Of a DNA stretch of 64,000 bases, positions 32,672 to 41,770 are shown in pieces (the first letter of the stretch is position 1; every line of letters starts with the position of its first letter). Location: assembly GCA_963811055.1 (NCBI GenBank), contig CAWEPQ010000015.1:1-64000 (forward strand). Reading direction: 5' to 3'. The notes under the pieces are model-generated. The model was not told where the DNA came from. It worked only from the letters and a program-made list of their open reading frames with translations, and ran no database searches. Origin of the DNA: JACVRW01 sp963811055. GTDB lineage: Bacteria > Actinomycetota > Thermoleophilia > Solirubrobacterales > Thermoleophilaceae. Made by a program: the position numbers and the translations under genes.

Positions 32672-32706
32672 TAGATACCAGGTCCAGCGACGAGGGAGCT
32701 TGGCAC

Positions 32707-34629
32707 ATGACGAGTATGCGAATTCCGGTCCTGACGGCGATGTTCTCCACCATGGCGCTCGCCGTGGCGGCGGTGCTGCCCGCACTGGCCCACGGGGCCA
32801 CCGGTAACGAGCCCGCGGGCGGCGCGGCGGCCGGAGAGGCCATCGGCGCCACGGCCGCGGCCCTCGTGGTCACCGGCCTCATCGCGCTGCTCATCGCCGG
32901 CCATCGCAGCGGGAGGGTGCCATGGCTCGACACCGCATCGCGCTTCTTCGAGCGCCAGACCGGCCTCCCGGGCTGGGCCGCGCTCCCCTCGGCGGTGCTC
33001 GGCATCTCGCTGCTCACCGCGGTCACCGGCATGTACTGGGACATCTCGCTGCACATCGACAACGGCCGCGACGCCGGCCCGCTTGCCAACCCGGCTCACT
33101 ATCTGATTCTCATCGGCCTCTACGGCACGCTCCTCGCCGGCGCGCTGACGATGGCGCTGTCGCGCGGCCGGCCGAGCGACGCTGCCGTGTACGTGGGCGG
33201 CGGCTGGTGGGCTCCCGCCGGTGGTCTGATGATCGCCGCCTGCGGCGCCTTCGCGCTCACAGGGTTCCCGCTCGACGACCTCTGGCACCGGCTCTTCGGC
33301 CAGGACGTGACGCTCTGGGGCCCCACCCATCTGATGCTCATCGGCGGCGGCTCGCTGGCCACGCTGGGGGCGATGGCACTCACCACGGAGGCGCTGGCCG
33401 CCAAGCGCGCGGACCAGGTACCCACAGAGTCGCCGCTGGTCCTGAGGATCAGGCGGGCGTTCCTGGTGGGCGGGTTCCTCGTAGCGCTCTCCACCTTCCA
33501 GGGCGAGTTCGACTTCGGCGTGCCCCAGTTCCGGCTGGTGCTCCACCCGACCCTGATCATGCTCGCCGCCGGTATCGGCCTGGTCACCGCCCGCCTGTAT
33601 CTCGGGCGCGGAGGCGCGCTCCTGGCCGTGGCCGGCTTCCTCGTGATCCGGGGCTTCCTCGCGCTGACCGTCGGGGTCGCCTTCGGGCAGACCACTCCGC
33701 ATTTCCCGCTCTACATCGTCGAGGCGCTGCTCGTGGAGCTCGTCTTCCTGCGCGCCACGCGACTCCGGCCGGTGGCCGCGGGCGCGCTGGCGGGCGTCTT
33801 CATCGGGACGATCGGCCTGGGAGCGGAGTGGGGCTGGTCGCACGTCTGGATGCCGATTCCGTGGCCCTCCGCGCTGCTGCCGGAAGCCGCCGTTGCGGGC
33901 TTCGTGGCCGCCGTGGCCGGAGGTGCGGTGGGAGGGTTCGTGGGCGCCGCGCTGGTGCGCCCGCGGCCGTTCCCGCCTCTGCGCGCCGAGCGCCTGGCGG
34001 CGCTGGCGGCCGGGGTGGTGCTGCTGGCAGTGATCGGATGGGGACTGCCGCTGTCCACCGACGGTCCGCGCACCGCGAGCGTGGCTCTGCGCGACGTGCC
34101 CGGAGCGGATGGCGGGCGCGCGGTGAGCGCCACCATCAGGGTGACCCCCGCCAGCGCCGCGGACGACGCGGAATGGCTCAACGTAACCGCCTGGCAGGGC
34201 GGCGGGAGCGTGCTCGACCCGCTGGAGCGTGTCGGTCCAGGGGTCTACCGCACGACGAAGCCGATCCCGGTGCACGGCGGATGGAAGTCGACGCTTCGCC
34301 TCCAGCGCGGCGATGTCCTGGCCTCTGTGCCCATCTACATGCCCCGTGACCGCGCCATACCCGCGCCGGAGGTGCCCGCCCTGGCGACCTTCACCCGCGA
34401 GTTCCGGGCCGACCACGAGCTGCTGCAGCGCGAGCGCAAGAAGGGCGTACCCGGAGCGCTCACGGCGTCGGCGTATGCGACGGTGCTGGCGATCGCCCTC
34501 TCGCTGTTCGCCCTGATCGCGTGGGTGCTGATCCGCATGGAAGGCGGCGGGGGAGGCCGCCGGGGCCCCGGATCGGTGCAAGACAAGGTGCAGATCGCCA
34601 CAAGGAGAAAGGTCGTGCACGTCGAATAG
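32707..34629 (+). CDS. Polytopic membrane protein with C-terminal beta domain, function unknown
   Basis: From ATG 32707 (GAGGGAG upstream) the protein is 640 residues. A signal-like first segment (VLTAMFSTMALAVAAVLPAL) is followed by about ten more membrane segments. Several His/Asp-rich edges look conserved: TGMYWDISLHID, NPAHYLILIGLYG, LWGPTHLMLIGGG and FGQTTPHFPLYIVE. Residues ~480-575 form an extracytoplasmic beta domain (SATIRVTPASAADDAEWLNV, PVHGGWKSTLRLQRGD) resembling YtkA/FixH or CopC-like folds, and one last membrane segment lies near 605-625. Such His/Met-containing architecture is suggestive of copper or haem handling, but that is speculation. It is divergent from tetR and shares its operator region. 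Confidence 0.75.
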   Translation: MTSMRIPVLTAMFSTMALAVAAVLPALAHGATGNEPAGGAAAGEAIGATAAALVVTGLIALLIAGHRSGRVPWLDTASRFFERQTGLPGWAALPSAVLGISLLTAVTGMYWDISLHIDNGRDAGPLANPAHYLILIGLYGTLLAGALTMALSRGRPSDAAVYVGGGWWAPAGGLMIAACGAFALTGFPLDDLWHRLFGQDVTLWGPTHLMLIGGGSLATLGAMALTTEALAAKRADQVPTESPLVLRIRRAFLVGGFLVALSTFQGEFDFGVPQFRLVLHPTLIMLAAGIGLVTARLYLGRGGALLAVAGFLVIRGFLALTVGVAFGQTTPHFPLYIVEALLVELVFLRATRLRPVAAGALAGVFIGTIGLGAEWGWSHVWMPIPWPSALLPEAAVAGFVAAVAGGAVGGFVGAALVRPRPFPPLRAERLAALAAGVVLLAVIGWGLPLSTDGPRTASVALRDVPGADGGRAVSATIRVTPASAADDAEWLNVTAWQGGGSVLDPLERVGPGVYRTTKPIPVHGGWKSTLRLQRGDVLASVPIYMPRDRAIPAPEVPALATFTREFRADHELLQRERKKGVPGALTASAYATVLAIALSLFALIAWVLIRMEGGGGGRRGPGSVQDKVQIATRRKVVHVE

Positions 34630-34649
34630 ATCTGCTACTTTGCCCGAAC

Positions 34650-34779
34650 GCCGAGTCCACGCGATGCGTGGAGCGGGGGACCCAGGGTGGCCTAGGCCAC
34701 TGGGGCTAACCTCCTAAGGGAGGCGCGCAAGCTCTTTCAGCGCGAGCCCGTCAGCTAACCCCGCAGGCGTGCGAAAGAG
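34650..34779 (+). promoter_or_regulatory. c-di-AMP riboswitch (ydaO-yuaA type) before an NlpC/P60-like gene
   Basis: Blocks GCGGGGGACCC (about 34673-34683), GGGGCTAACC (about 34702-34711) and GCGAGCCCGTCAGCTAACC with CCGCAGGCG (about 34741-34769) follow the ydaO order. CTCTTTC (34732-34738) can pair with GAAAGAG (34773-34779) right at the start codon, so ligand binding could shut translation. Confidence 0.9.
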
Positions 34780-34780
34780 A

Positions 34781-35356
34781 ATGCCTGCGCGCCCCAGAAA
34801 CACCCTGACGTCCGTAGCTATGGCAGCGGCCTGCCTCGCGGGCCTCACGCTCGGCGGCACGGCCGCCGCGGAGACGCCCGTCAGCTCCGGCGGCGCGGTT
34901 TTCGTTCCGCCTCCCGCACCGCCCAAGCGTGCCGTGATCGTCGATGGGCGCGCGATTGCGCCGACATCGGCTCCCTCGCGCGTCAAGCGCGTGATAGAGG
35001 CCGCCAACCGCCTCGTCGAGAAGCCCTACCGCTACGGCGGCGGCCACAGGCCGTTCGGCCGTCGGCTCGACAAGGGCTATGACTGCTCCGGCTCCGTGAG
35101 CTACGCGCTCTACGGAGGCCGCTTCCTGCGCTCGCCGCTGCCTTCCGGAGCGCTCATGAACTGGGGCCGTCGCGGCCCCGGACGCTGGATCACCGTGTAC
35201 GCGCACGGAGGCCACGCCTACGTGGTCGTGGCGGGACTGCGCTTCGACACCTCCATGCGCGATCCGGACGCACCCGGACCGGGCACCGGGCCGCGCTGGA
35301 GCAAGTCGCTCCGCAAGTCCAACGCCTTCGTGGCGCGCCACCCCAGCAGGTATTAG
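34781..35356 (+). CDS. Secreted NlpC/P60-like peptidoglycan hydrolase
   Basis: The 191-residue protein has a signal peptide (TLTSVAMAAACLAGLTLGG..AAAE) and an NlpC/P60-type papain-like domain: KPYRYGGGHRPFG, catalytic Cys in GYDCSGSVSYALYGG and catalytic His in HGGHAYVVVAGLRFDT. It would cut peptide stems of the cell wall. ATG 34781 is used because the in-frame GTG 34769 lies within the riboswitch. Wall hydrolases are the classical targets of this riboswitch in actinobacteria. Confidence 0.85.
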   Translation: MPARPRNTLTSVAMAAACLAGLTLGGTAAAETPVSSGGAVFVPPPAPPKRAVIVDGRAIAPTSAPSRVKRVIEAANRLVEKPYRYGGGHRPFGRRLDKGYDCSGSVSYALYGGRFLRSPLPSGALMNWGRRGPGRWITVYAHGGHAYVVVAGLRFDTSMRDPDAPGPGTGPRWSKSLRKSNAFVARHPSRY

Positions 35357-35392
35357 CGCCAACCGGCCGCCGCCCGGCTACGGTCCGCGGCT

Positions 35393-36982
35393 GTGAGGGG
35401 CCTCCGCGCAGCGCTGACGGTCACCGCGGCCGTGGCCGTACTCTGCCTGGTGCCCGCCGTGGCCGGAGCGGCTCCGGCCGCGCTGCGGCTCTCGCCTCTG
35501 CACGCCGATCCTGACGTTCGCGCCGGCGGCCGCATCGTGGACGCGCAGGGGCGCGAGGTGCTGCTGCGCGGGGTGAACGTGAACTCCCTGGCCCAGTACT
35601 GGAAGGGCAGCAGCTTCCGCACGGTGTTCCCGCTCGCGCGCAAGGACCCGGCACGGATGGCGGCAATCGGCTGGAACGCGGTGCGACTGCTGGTGTCGTG
35701 GTCGCGGGTGGAGCCGCGGCCCGGTCGCTACGACCGCCGGTACCTCGACCTGGTGGCGGCGACCGTGAGGCGGCTTAGCCGCCACGGGATCTACACGATC
35801 GTGGACCTGCATCAGGACGCCTGGGGGCCCACGCTGGCCGCCCGTCCGGGCGAGGCATGCGAGCCGCCCACGATCCCGGCCGTGGGCTGGGACGGCGCTC
35901 CGGCGTGGGCGACCCTCGACGGCGGCGCGGCGCGCTGTTACCCGTCCGGCACGCGCGAGCTGAGCCCGGCGGTCAGAGCCGCCTGGCAGGCCTTCTTCAC
36001 GAATGCCGCAGGACCCGGGGGAGTGGGCATCCAGACGCGCTACCTGCGGATGCTGCGGCGGGTGGCGCGGCGCTTCGCGCGCTACGACGCCGTGGCCGGC
36101 TTCGATCTGATGAACGAGCCGAATGCGATCGGGCCCGCCCAGCAGACCGCCCTCTCGGCCTTCTACGCGCGTGCGCTCGATCAGATCCGCGCCGGCGAGC
36201 GGGCCGGGCGCGGGCGGCGCCACCTCGTCCTGTTCGAGCCCTCCGTGCTCTGGTCGGCCTTCGGCAACGGCGCTCCGCCCGACTTCGACCGCGATCGCGA
36301 TGTGGTCTACGCGCCACACGTGTACACGGGCGGGTTCACGAACGGCCCGATCACCCGTGCCGCCTTCGCCACGACCCGTCTGGAGGCGCGCGCCTTCGGT
36401 GGCGCGCCCGTCCTCTCCGGGGAGTGGGGCACCGATCCCGCGCGCGCGGGCAAGCCCGACCGCTACTTCGTCCGCCACCAGGCGCTCCAGGACTCATTCC
36501 GCCTGAGCGCCACGCTCTGGACGTGGCGCGAGAGCTGCGGCGACCCTCACAAGGTCGCGGATGTGCGCCAGGGCGTGGCTGTGCCGCAGGTCTGGGGCGT
36601 CTTCCAGGTCGACTGCCGGACCAACCGCACCACTCGCCTGCGCCGCGCCCTGATCCGGGACCTCACGCGCGCCTACGTACGCGCCGCGCCCGGTCGCCTT
36701 GCCGGCACCCGCTACACCTCCGCCGGCGTGCTGGCGGCGTCCGGGCGGGCACGGCGGGGCGACGGCTCGCTCGTGGCCTTCTTGCCGCTCACCCGGCCGA
36801 GCCCGGCCGGCGGGAGGGACCAGTACCTGCCCGCCAGCTGCGTGTCCGTGCGGGCCTGCCTGCGCATCCGCACGCGCGGGCTCAGCGACCTGAGGCTGGT
36901 CCGCGGCCCCGGCAAGTCCCGCTACGTGGTGGCACGCCCCACCGGCGGCCCCTGGTCGCTCAGGGTGGGGTCCAGGCAGTAG
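35393..36982 (+). CDS. Secreted glycoside hydrolase family 5-like enzyme (endoglycoceramidase type)
   Basis: From GTG 35393 the protein is 529 residues with a signal peptide (LRAALTVTAAVAVLCLVPAVAGA). The TIM-barrel carries RGVNVNSLAQYWKG, GWNAVRLLVSWSRVEP, YTIVDLHQDAWG, the acid/base Glu in FDLMNEPN and the nucleophile Glu in VLSGEWGTDP, followed by a TLWTWRESCG segment. This order and the DLHQDAW motif match the endoglycoceramidase-like branch of GH5, which cleaves glycolipids. A C-terminal beta domain of about 90 residues follows. Substrate is unproven. Confidence 0.87.
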   Translation: MRGLRAALTVTAAVAVLCLVPAVAGAAPAALRLSPLHADPDVRAGGRIVDAQGREVLLRGVNVNSLAQYWKGSSFRTVFPLARKDPARMAAIGWNAVRLLVSWSRVEPRPGRYDRRYLDLVAATVRRLSRHGIYTIVDLHQDAWGPTLAARPGEACEPPTIPAVGWDGAPAWATLDGGAARCYPSGTRELSPAVRAAWQAFFTNAAGPGGVGIQTRYLRMLRRVARRFARYDAVAGFDLMNEPNAIGPAQQTALSAFYARALDQIRAGERAGRGRRHLVLFEPSVLWSAFGNGAPPDFDRDRDVVYAPHVYTGGFTNGPITRAAFATTRLEARAFGGAPVLSGEWGTDPARAGKPDRYFVRHQALQDSFRLSATLWTWRESCGDPHKVADVRQGVAVPQVWGVFQVDCRTNRTTRLRRALIRDLTRAYVRAAPGRLAGTRYTSAGVLAASGRARRGDGSLVAFLPLTRPSPAGGRDQYLPASCVSVRACLRIRTRGLSDLRLVRGPGKSRYVVARPTGGPWSLRVGSRQ

Positions 36983-37043
36983 CCCGCAGGTATCCTCAGT
37001 TCGCCTCGACCGACCGACTCAACGACACCGGAGCACCTATTCC

Positions 37044-38246
37044 ATGGCAGTAACCGCCAGCGCGTACACCGAGAAGACCGACGAGCAGAAGGCGATCACC
37101 GAGATGGTGCGCCAGTTCGTGGACAACGAGGTGCTCCCGATCGCCGAGGAGCACGACCACGAGGACAAGTTCCCCGACGATCTCGTCGAGCAGATGCGAG
37201 AGCTCGGGCTGTTCGGCGTGACCATCCCCGAGGAGTACGGCGGGATGGCGCTTGACCTCACCACCTACGCGATGATCGTCGAGGAGCTCTCGCGCGGATG
37301 GATCTCGGTGTCGGGGATCGTGAACACGCACTTCATCGGCTCGTACCTGCTCATCAAGTTCGGGAGCGACGAGCAGAAGCAGGAGTTCCTTCCGCGCATG
37401 GCCACCGGCGAGATCCGTGCGGCCTTCTCGCTCTCGGAGCCGGAGGTGGGCTCGGACGTCCAGGGCATCAAGTCGGTCGCCAAGAAGCTCGACGACGGCG
37501 ACTGGGAGCTGAACGGCCAGAAGATGTGGGTAACGAACGGGCTCCGCTCGGGCCTCGTGTTCGTGCTCATGAAGACCGACACGAAGGCCGACCCGCCCCA
37601 CCGCGGCATGACGTGCTTCATCACCGAGAAGGAGCCCGGCGCCTCGGAGGTCCCCGGTCTGACGGTGCCGCCGCAGATCAAGAAGATGGGCTACAAGGGC
37701 GTGGAGTCCACCGAGCTCGTGTACAGCGGCTTCCGCTGCCCGCCCGACCGCATCCTCGGCGGCGAGGACGCCGGGCTGAACAAGGGCTTCTCACAGATGA
37801 TGGACGCCCTCGAGGTGGGCCGAGTGAACGTGGCCGCGCGCGGGGTGGGCATCGCGCAGCGCGCGCTCGAGCTGGCGCTGCGCTACTCGCAGGAGCGCAA
37901 GACCTTCGGCCGCGAGATCAGCAAGCACCAGGCCATTCAGTTCAAGCTCGCCGACATGGCCACCAAGGTCGAGGCCGCGCGCCTGCTCACGCTCAAGGCG
38001 GCCCGCATGAAGGACGCCGGCGAGCGCTCCGACCTCGAGGCGGGGATGGCCAAGCTGTTCGCCTCGGAGACCGGCAAGGAGGTCGTGGAGGAGTCCTTCC
38101 GCATCCACGGCGGCTACGGGTACTCCAAGGAGTACGAGATAGAGCGCCTCTACCGCGACGCGCCGCTGCTGCTCATCGGCGAGGGCACTTCCGAGATCCA
38201 GCGCATGGTGATCGGCCGCAAGCTGCTGGAGCGAAACAAGATCTGA
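37044..38246 (+). CDS. Acyl-CoA dehydrogenase
   Basis: The 400-residue FAD enzyme has the standard layout: N-terminal helices (EKTDEQKAITEMVRQFVDNE), FAD-binding AAFSLSEPEVGSDVQGIKSV, WELNGQKMWVTNG, substrate loop RMALEVGR-like DALEVGRVNVAARGVGIAQ, QAIQFKLADMATKVEAARL and the C-terminal GEGTSEIQRMVIGR in which Glu is the catalytic base. It oxidises an acyl-CoA to the 2,3-enoyl-CoA with transfer to electron-transfer flavoprotein. A short hairpin follows. In mycobacteria an acyl-CoA dehydrogenase neighbours CitE- and MaoC-like genes similar to those at 44.4-46.1 kb; here it is 5 kb away. Confidence 0.92.
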   Translation: MAVTASAYTEKTDEQKAITEMVRQFVDNEVLPIAEEHDHEDKFPDDLVEQMRELGLFGVTIPEEYGGMALDLTTYAMIVEELSRGWISVSGIVNTHFIGSYLLIKFGSDEQKQEFLPRMATGEIRAAFSLSEPEVGSDVQGIKSVAKKLDDGDWELNGQKMWVTNGLRSGLVFVLMKTDTKADPPHRGMTCFITEKEPGASEVPGLTVPPQIKKMGYKGVESTELVYSGFRCPPDRILGGEDAGLNKGFSQMMDALEVGRVNVAARGVGIAQRALELALRYSQERKTFGREISKHQAIQFKLADMATKVEAARLLTLKAARMKDAGERSDLEAGMAKLFASETGKEVVEESFRIHGGYGYSKEYEIERLYRDAPLLLIGEGTSEIQRMVIGRKLLERNKI

Positions 38247-38252
38247 ACCCAC

Positions 38253-38272
38253 CCGGGGGCTCGCGCCCCCGG
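38253..38272. terminator. Hairpin between convergent genes
   Basis: CCGGGGGC / GCCCCCGG with a TCGC loop, 7 bases after the dehydrogenase stop and 24 bases before the end of the convergent esterase gene; no T-run. Confidence 0.55.
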
Positions 38273-38295
38273 ACCCCCGCGACACCTGGCTGGTC

Positions 38296-39186
38296 TCAGG
38301 GTTTGAAGCACCCCCGCAGGAAGGACACCAGCGGGGGCGTCATCACGGTGTCTCCGGGCGCCCCGATGCGGGCGTTCACCTGGGCGTGGTTGAGCGACCG
38401 GGCGTCCACCAGGGTCGCCGGCACGCCCAGTGCCCGCAGGCGCGTGGCGAAGGCCGTCTCGATTCGCTGGCGCCCCGGCGTGCCTCGATAGACGGTGAGG
38501 GCGGGCGCGATGCCCGTGCCGCGCCGGGCGATGCGGGTGGCCGAGGTCGAGGTCATGTAGTCGGGCTGGTTGCCCAGCGCCAGGCGCCACTGCACCTGCT
38601 CCCTCGGGCTGGCTCGTGGCTTGTCGAAGCCGGCAGTGTCGAGCGGGGCGAAGCAGCGGAGCGCGCTCAGGCGCTGGCCGTGGCCGCGGAGGTAGCGAGG
38701 GTTGACGGCCACGTTGCTCACGATGTCCGCGCCGGCGGAGTGCCCGAGCAGGGCGATCCGCCGCGGGTCGCCGCCGCGCCGCTTCACATGGGTGCGCACC
38801 CAGGCCACGGCCGCGGCCACGTCGTCGTAGTGGGAGGGGTAGCGGGCCGGCACCGGGTCGGTGAGCTTGGTCAGCCGGTAGTTGACGCTGGCGAAGACCC
38901 AGCCTCGCTTGGCGAACAGCGCGACCTTGTGGGCCACCTGCTGGGCCTTGTCGCCCTTGCGGTACCCGCCGCCGTGCACCCACACGACCACAGGCACCTG
39001 CGCCCGCCTGCGGCAGCGCGCGGGCGGCACGTAGAGGTCGAGGCTCGTGAGGTTGCGCGCCACGCCCGGGATCGAGCGGTACGCGACGGTGCGGTGGCTC
39101 GAGGGCACGCAGGTTGCGGCCTCGGCGGTGGCGGGCAGCAGCGAGGCCGCTGCCACCGTCAGGCCGATCACCGTGCGCACCCGCAT
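38296..39186 (-). CDS. Secreted alpha/beta-hydrolase (esterase, HSL-like)
   Basis: The 296-residue protein starts at ATG 39186 with a signal peptide (RTVIGLTVAAASLLPATAEA). Catalytic features are the oxyanion motif WVHGGGYRKGD, nucleophile elbow LLGHSAGADI, and a late Asp and His (TLVDARSLNHAQVNARIG). YDDVAAAVAWVRTHV and NYRLTKLTDPVPARYPSHY match carboxylesterase/hormone-sensitive-lipase-like enzymes. It should act outside the cytoplasmic membrane on an ester that cannot be named. Confidence 0.87.
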   Translation of the reverse strand: MRVRTVIGLTVAAASLLPATAEAATCVPSSHRTVAYRSIPGVARNLTSLDLYVPPARCRRRAQVPVVVWVHGGGYRKGDKAQQVAHKVALFAKRGWVFASVNYRLTKLTDPVPARYPSHYDDVAAAVAWVRTHVKRRGGDPRRIALLGHSAGADIVSNVAVNPRYLRGHGQRLSALRCFAPLDTAGFDKPRASPREQVQWRLALGNQPDYMTSTSATRIARRGTGIAPALTVYRGTPGRQRIETAFATRLRALGVPATLVDARSLNHAQVNARIGAPGDTVMTPPLVSFLRGCFKP

Positions 39187-39231
39187 CGCCAGACCAAACC
39201 CGGCCGTGGCCACGGAGTTGCGCCACAACGA

Positions 39232-39297
39232 CGAAGCGGCCCCGGAGGGCCGCTTCGACTACGACACGCGGGCCCTCGCCGTCAGGCGAGGGCCCGC
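39232..39297. terminator. Tandem GC-rich hairpins
   Basis: Two perfect stems: CGAAGCGGCC / GGCCGCTTCG (39232-39257) and GCGGGCCCTCGCC / GGCGAGGGCCCGC with loop GTCA (39268-39297). A third, GCATCCTCAC / GTGAGGATGC (39299-39330), overlaps the stop of the lysyl-oxidase-like gene. They lie downstream of that minus-strand gene and upstream of the esterase start, so they probably terminate the former. Confidence 0.6.
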
Positions 39298-39307
39298 AGC
39301 ATCCTCA

Positions 39308-41218
39308 CTACTTGAGCGGAGTGAGGATGCAGAGGGGTCCGATTTTGGTGCTGCTCGCCTTGACCTTGAGCGAGACCGTCGTGCGCCGGGTGGCCACCGT
39401 CTTGCCCTTGACGGTGAGCTTGCCGTATCACCGTCAGGTTGCCGGTGAGCTTCTTCACCTTCGACTTCTTGAGGGTGAACCGGCAGGTGGCTCCGCGAGC
39501 CCGCACGACGCCCACCTTGCAGCTGGCGACGCGCTTGCCCTTGCGGCTGACCGTGATGCTCAGCTTGCCGGTCTTGCCGGGCATGAACTTCACGACCAGG
39601 CGACGACCGTTCCTCGCGATGACCGGCTTCGAGAGCGGCTTCACGGGGGTGGTCGGGCCTACGGGCGGCTTCGGGTCAGCCGGCGGCAGCGGCGGATCGG
39701 GCAGATCCGGGGTTGCCGGCGGTGCCGGACGAGCCTTGATGGCGATCTCGACAGCGTCGAACGTGCCGTCGGCGGCAGTGGCGGTGATCCGCACCTTGCC
39801 GTCGGCGGGCACCTTGGCCGGCGCCTTGTAGAAGCCGCTCGCGTCGATCGTGCCGACGGTCGCGTCTCCACCGGGAACTCCCTCGACGGCCCAGCTGGGC
39901 TCCTCGACCGGGTTCACGGCGGCGGTCAGCGCCGCGCCCTGGCCCGTGTAGAGCCAGGCGGGGGCGCCGCTGATGCCCACGGTGGTGTCGCCGTTGCCGC
40001 TACCGACCTGCAGCATCACCGAGGCGCTGACAGGGTTGAGCGGGAACTGGCTGGTGGCCTGCTTGACCGCGAACTTGAAGTCGTCCGGGCCGTTGTACGA
40101 GCCGTCCTTCTTGTAGACCACCTGAGCGCCGGCGAACCATCCGCCCGCATCGGGCGTGCCGGTGACAAGCGTTCCGTGCTCGGGCTGCTCCACGATCCGG
40201 TAGCGAGCGGCGCCGAGGGCGGGGGTGCCCACCGCGGTGTTGCGGAACGAGTCCTGGGACGAGCGTGATCGTGGACGTAGCGTCCTTGACGCCGCTCACC
40301 TGGAACGGGTTCACCGTGCCGATGGGCTTGGCGATGTAGCCCGGGCACCGTGGACCGGGCCGAGGCGAACACGGCCGTGTTGGTCTCGTTCGACTCGCGG
40401 AGCAGGTTGTCGGGATCGACCTGGGACCGGAGCCAGAAGTGGCCGGGCTGCAGGTTGGACACGTCGATGTACTGGAACGGCAGCGTGCGCTCGTACACGT
40501 CACGCCATCCGGTGCTGATGCCCATGTCGACCTGAGTCCGCTGCGGGACCACGTTGTCGTTGGGGTCCGGGAAGGACGGGAGGTGGGAGAGGCAGTTGTT
40601 CGTGCTGCTGCCGAAGGTCTTCGGCGCCACGGTCCCGGCGTACGGAAAGTGGATCGGGTCGTCCAGGGCGGGGTTGTAGTTCGGATCGCCGTGGCCGATG
40701 TCGAGGAAGCAGAAGCCGACCTTGCTCGACGCGTCGATCTCAGCGCTCTTCGTGTCGTTCCAGAGCGAGTAGCGAGCCGCCCGCTGGAAGTGCCAGTGGT
40801 TGTGGAGGTCCGTGGTCTCGTACTTGAGCTCGGCGCCAGGCAGCGCGACCGAGGTCTTGTCGAGGGCTCCGTTGGCGTCCGTGTCGTGGTTGTGGGTCAG
40901 CACCTGGTTGAGGCCGGCCCCCACGATCTTTCCTTCCACGGGGTTTACGCCGGTGACCTCGAGAGGTCCGGCTCCGATGTTGCGGACGTAGCTCGTGAAG
41001 CGCAGCAGAAGGCGCGTCTGGCCATCGACCGTGTCGGTGGTGGCCGTGGTATCGGCCTGACCGACGGGCTCTGCAACGAGGTCGGGGAGGAGCTCGTCAC
41101 CCTCGGCACCGGTAGCCGGCACCACAGTGGCGGCGAGCAGTCCTGCGAGAACGAGCAGTGACACGATTGCCGCAATGGCGCGGCGCGAAAGACGGCGTGC
41201 TTGAGTAGTCAAGATCAT
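39308..41218 (-). pseudogene. Lysyl-oxidase-like secreted copper protein, interrupted by three +1 shifts
   Basis: From ATG 41218 the frame encodes a signal peptide (AAIVSLLVLAGLLAATVVPATGA) and a lysyl-oxidase-family domain with the copper-ligand motif TDLHNHWHFQRAARYSLW, GFCFLDIGHGD and IDVSNLQPGHFWLRSQVDPD. The frame then slips at about 40343 (GTGCCCGGGC for expected GTGCCGGGC), again near 40255 and again near 39428. Joined, the protein runs through NPFQVSGVKDATSTITLVP, a Pro-rich spacer and a Lys-rich beta domain to TTVSLKVKASSTKIGPLCIL and a stop at 39308-39310, in the original frame. All three shifts are one-base insertions, so this may be an intact gene with sequence errors. It would oxidise protein amines or bind copper outside the cell. 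Confidence 0.7.
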
Positions 41219-41407
41219 CCCAATCGGCGAGGTTCAGGATCAGCAACGGGACCCGCGATGGCCGCTTCCTGCGGCCCGGGTCTGGAATCCAACGTAGGCG
41301 CGGTTTGCGCTCTCGTCAAAATTCGTCCAGAAGAGCCCCCCGGAGGTTTAGGTCCGGCACCTGGGCGGGAGACGTGGAGCCCGGTGCTCATCTGCCAGAA
41401 TCGCGGC
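41219..41407. other. Divergent intergenic region
   Basis: About 190 bp between the lysyl-oxidase-like gene and the SCP2-like gene. It must hold both promoters; I see no convincing hexamers or palindrome. Confidence 0.4.
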
Positions 41408-41758
41408 GTGTCGTCAGGAGACACGAAGACGCTGATCACCACCGCGGTCGAGCGCCTGGGGGAGGAGATTCCCGCTCTACGCAGGCTGAAGCTGGTGGTC
41501 CGGCTCGAGCTGCGCTCGCGCGGCGATATGCCGGTGTGGAGGATCGAGGTGCCCGGCCCGAAGATCTCCAAGGACCCCGCGGCGGACGCGCGCCTGGATG
41601 TTTCGGTGTCCCGGCCGCATTTCAACGAGCTCGCCGCGGACGGCCGGCTCAGCCAGTGGATCGAGGCCTACCAGCTCGGCCACGTGAAGGTCACGGGCGA
41701 CTCCGCGGTCATCAAGCTGCTCGGCGCCGTGATCGACCGCCAGCGCGCCCGGACCTAG
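41408..41758 (+). CDS. SCP2 sterol-binding domain-like protein
   Basis: From GTG 41408 the protein is 116 residues. LVVRLELRSRGDMPVWRIEV, then DARLDVSVSRPHFNELAADG, and GHVKVTGDSAVIKLLGAVI follow the SCP2 pattern, where a short beta sheet and helices form a lipid pocket and the final GDxxxLxxLxxxL helix closes it. An upstream extension of the frame to 41201 has no domain and is rejected. Function within this locus is not evident. Confidence 0.7.
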   Translation: MSSGDTKTLITTAVERLGEEIPALRRLKLVVRLELRSRGDMPVWRIEVPGPKISKDPAADARLDVSVSRPHFNELAADGRLSQWIEAYQLGHVKVTGDSAVIKLLGAVIDRQRART

Positions 41759-41770
41759 GCTCAGGCCGGC

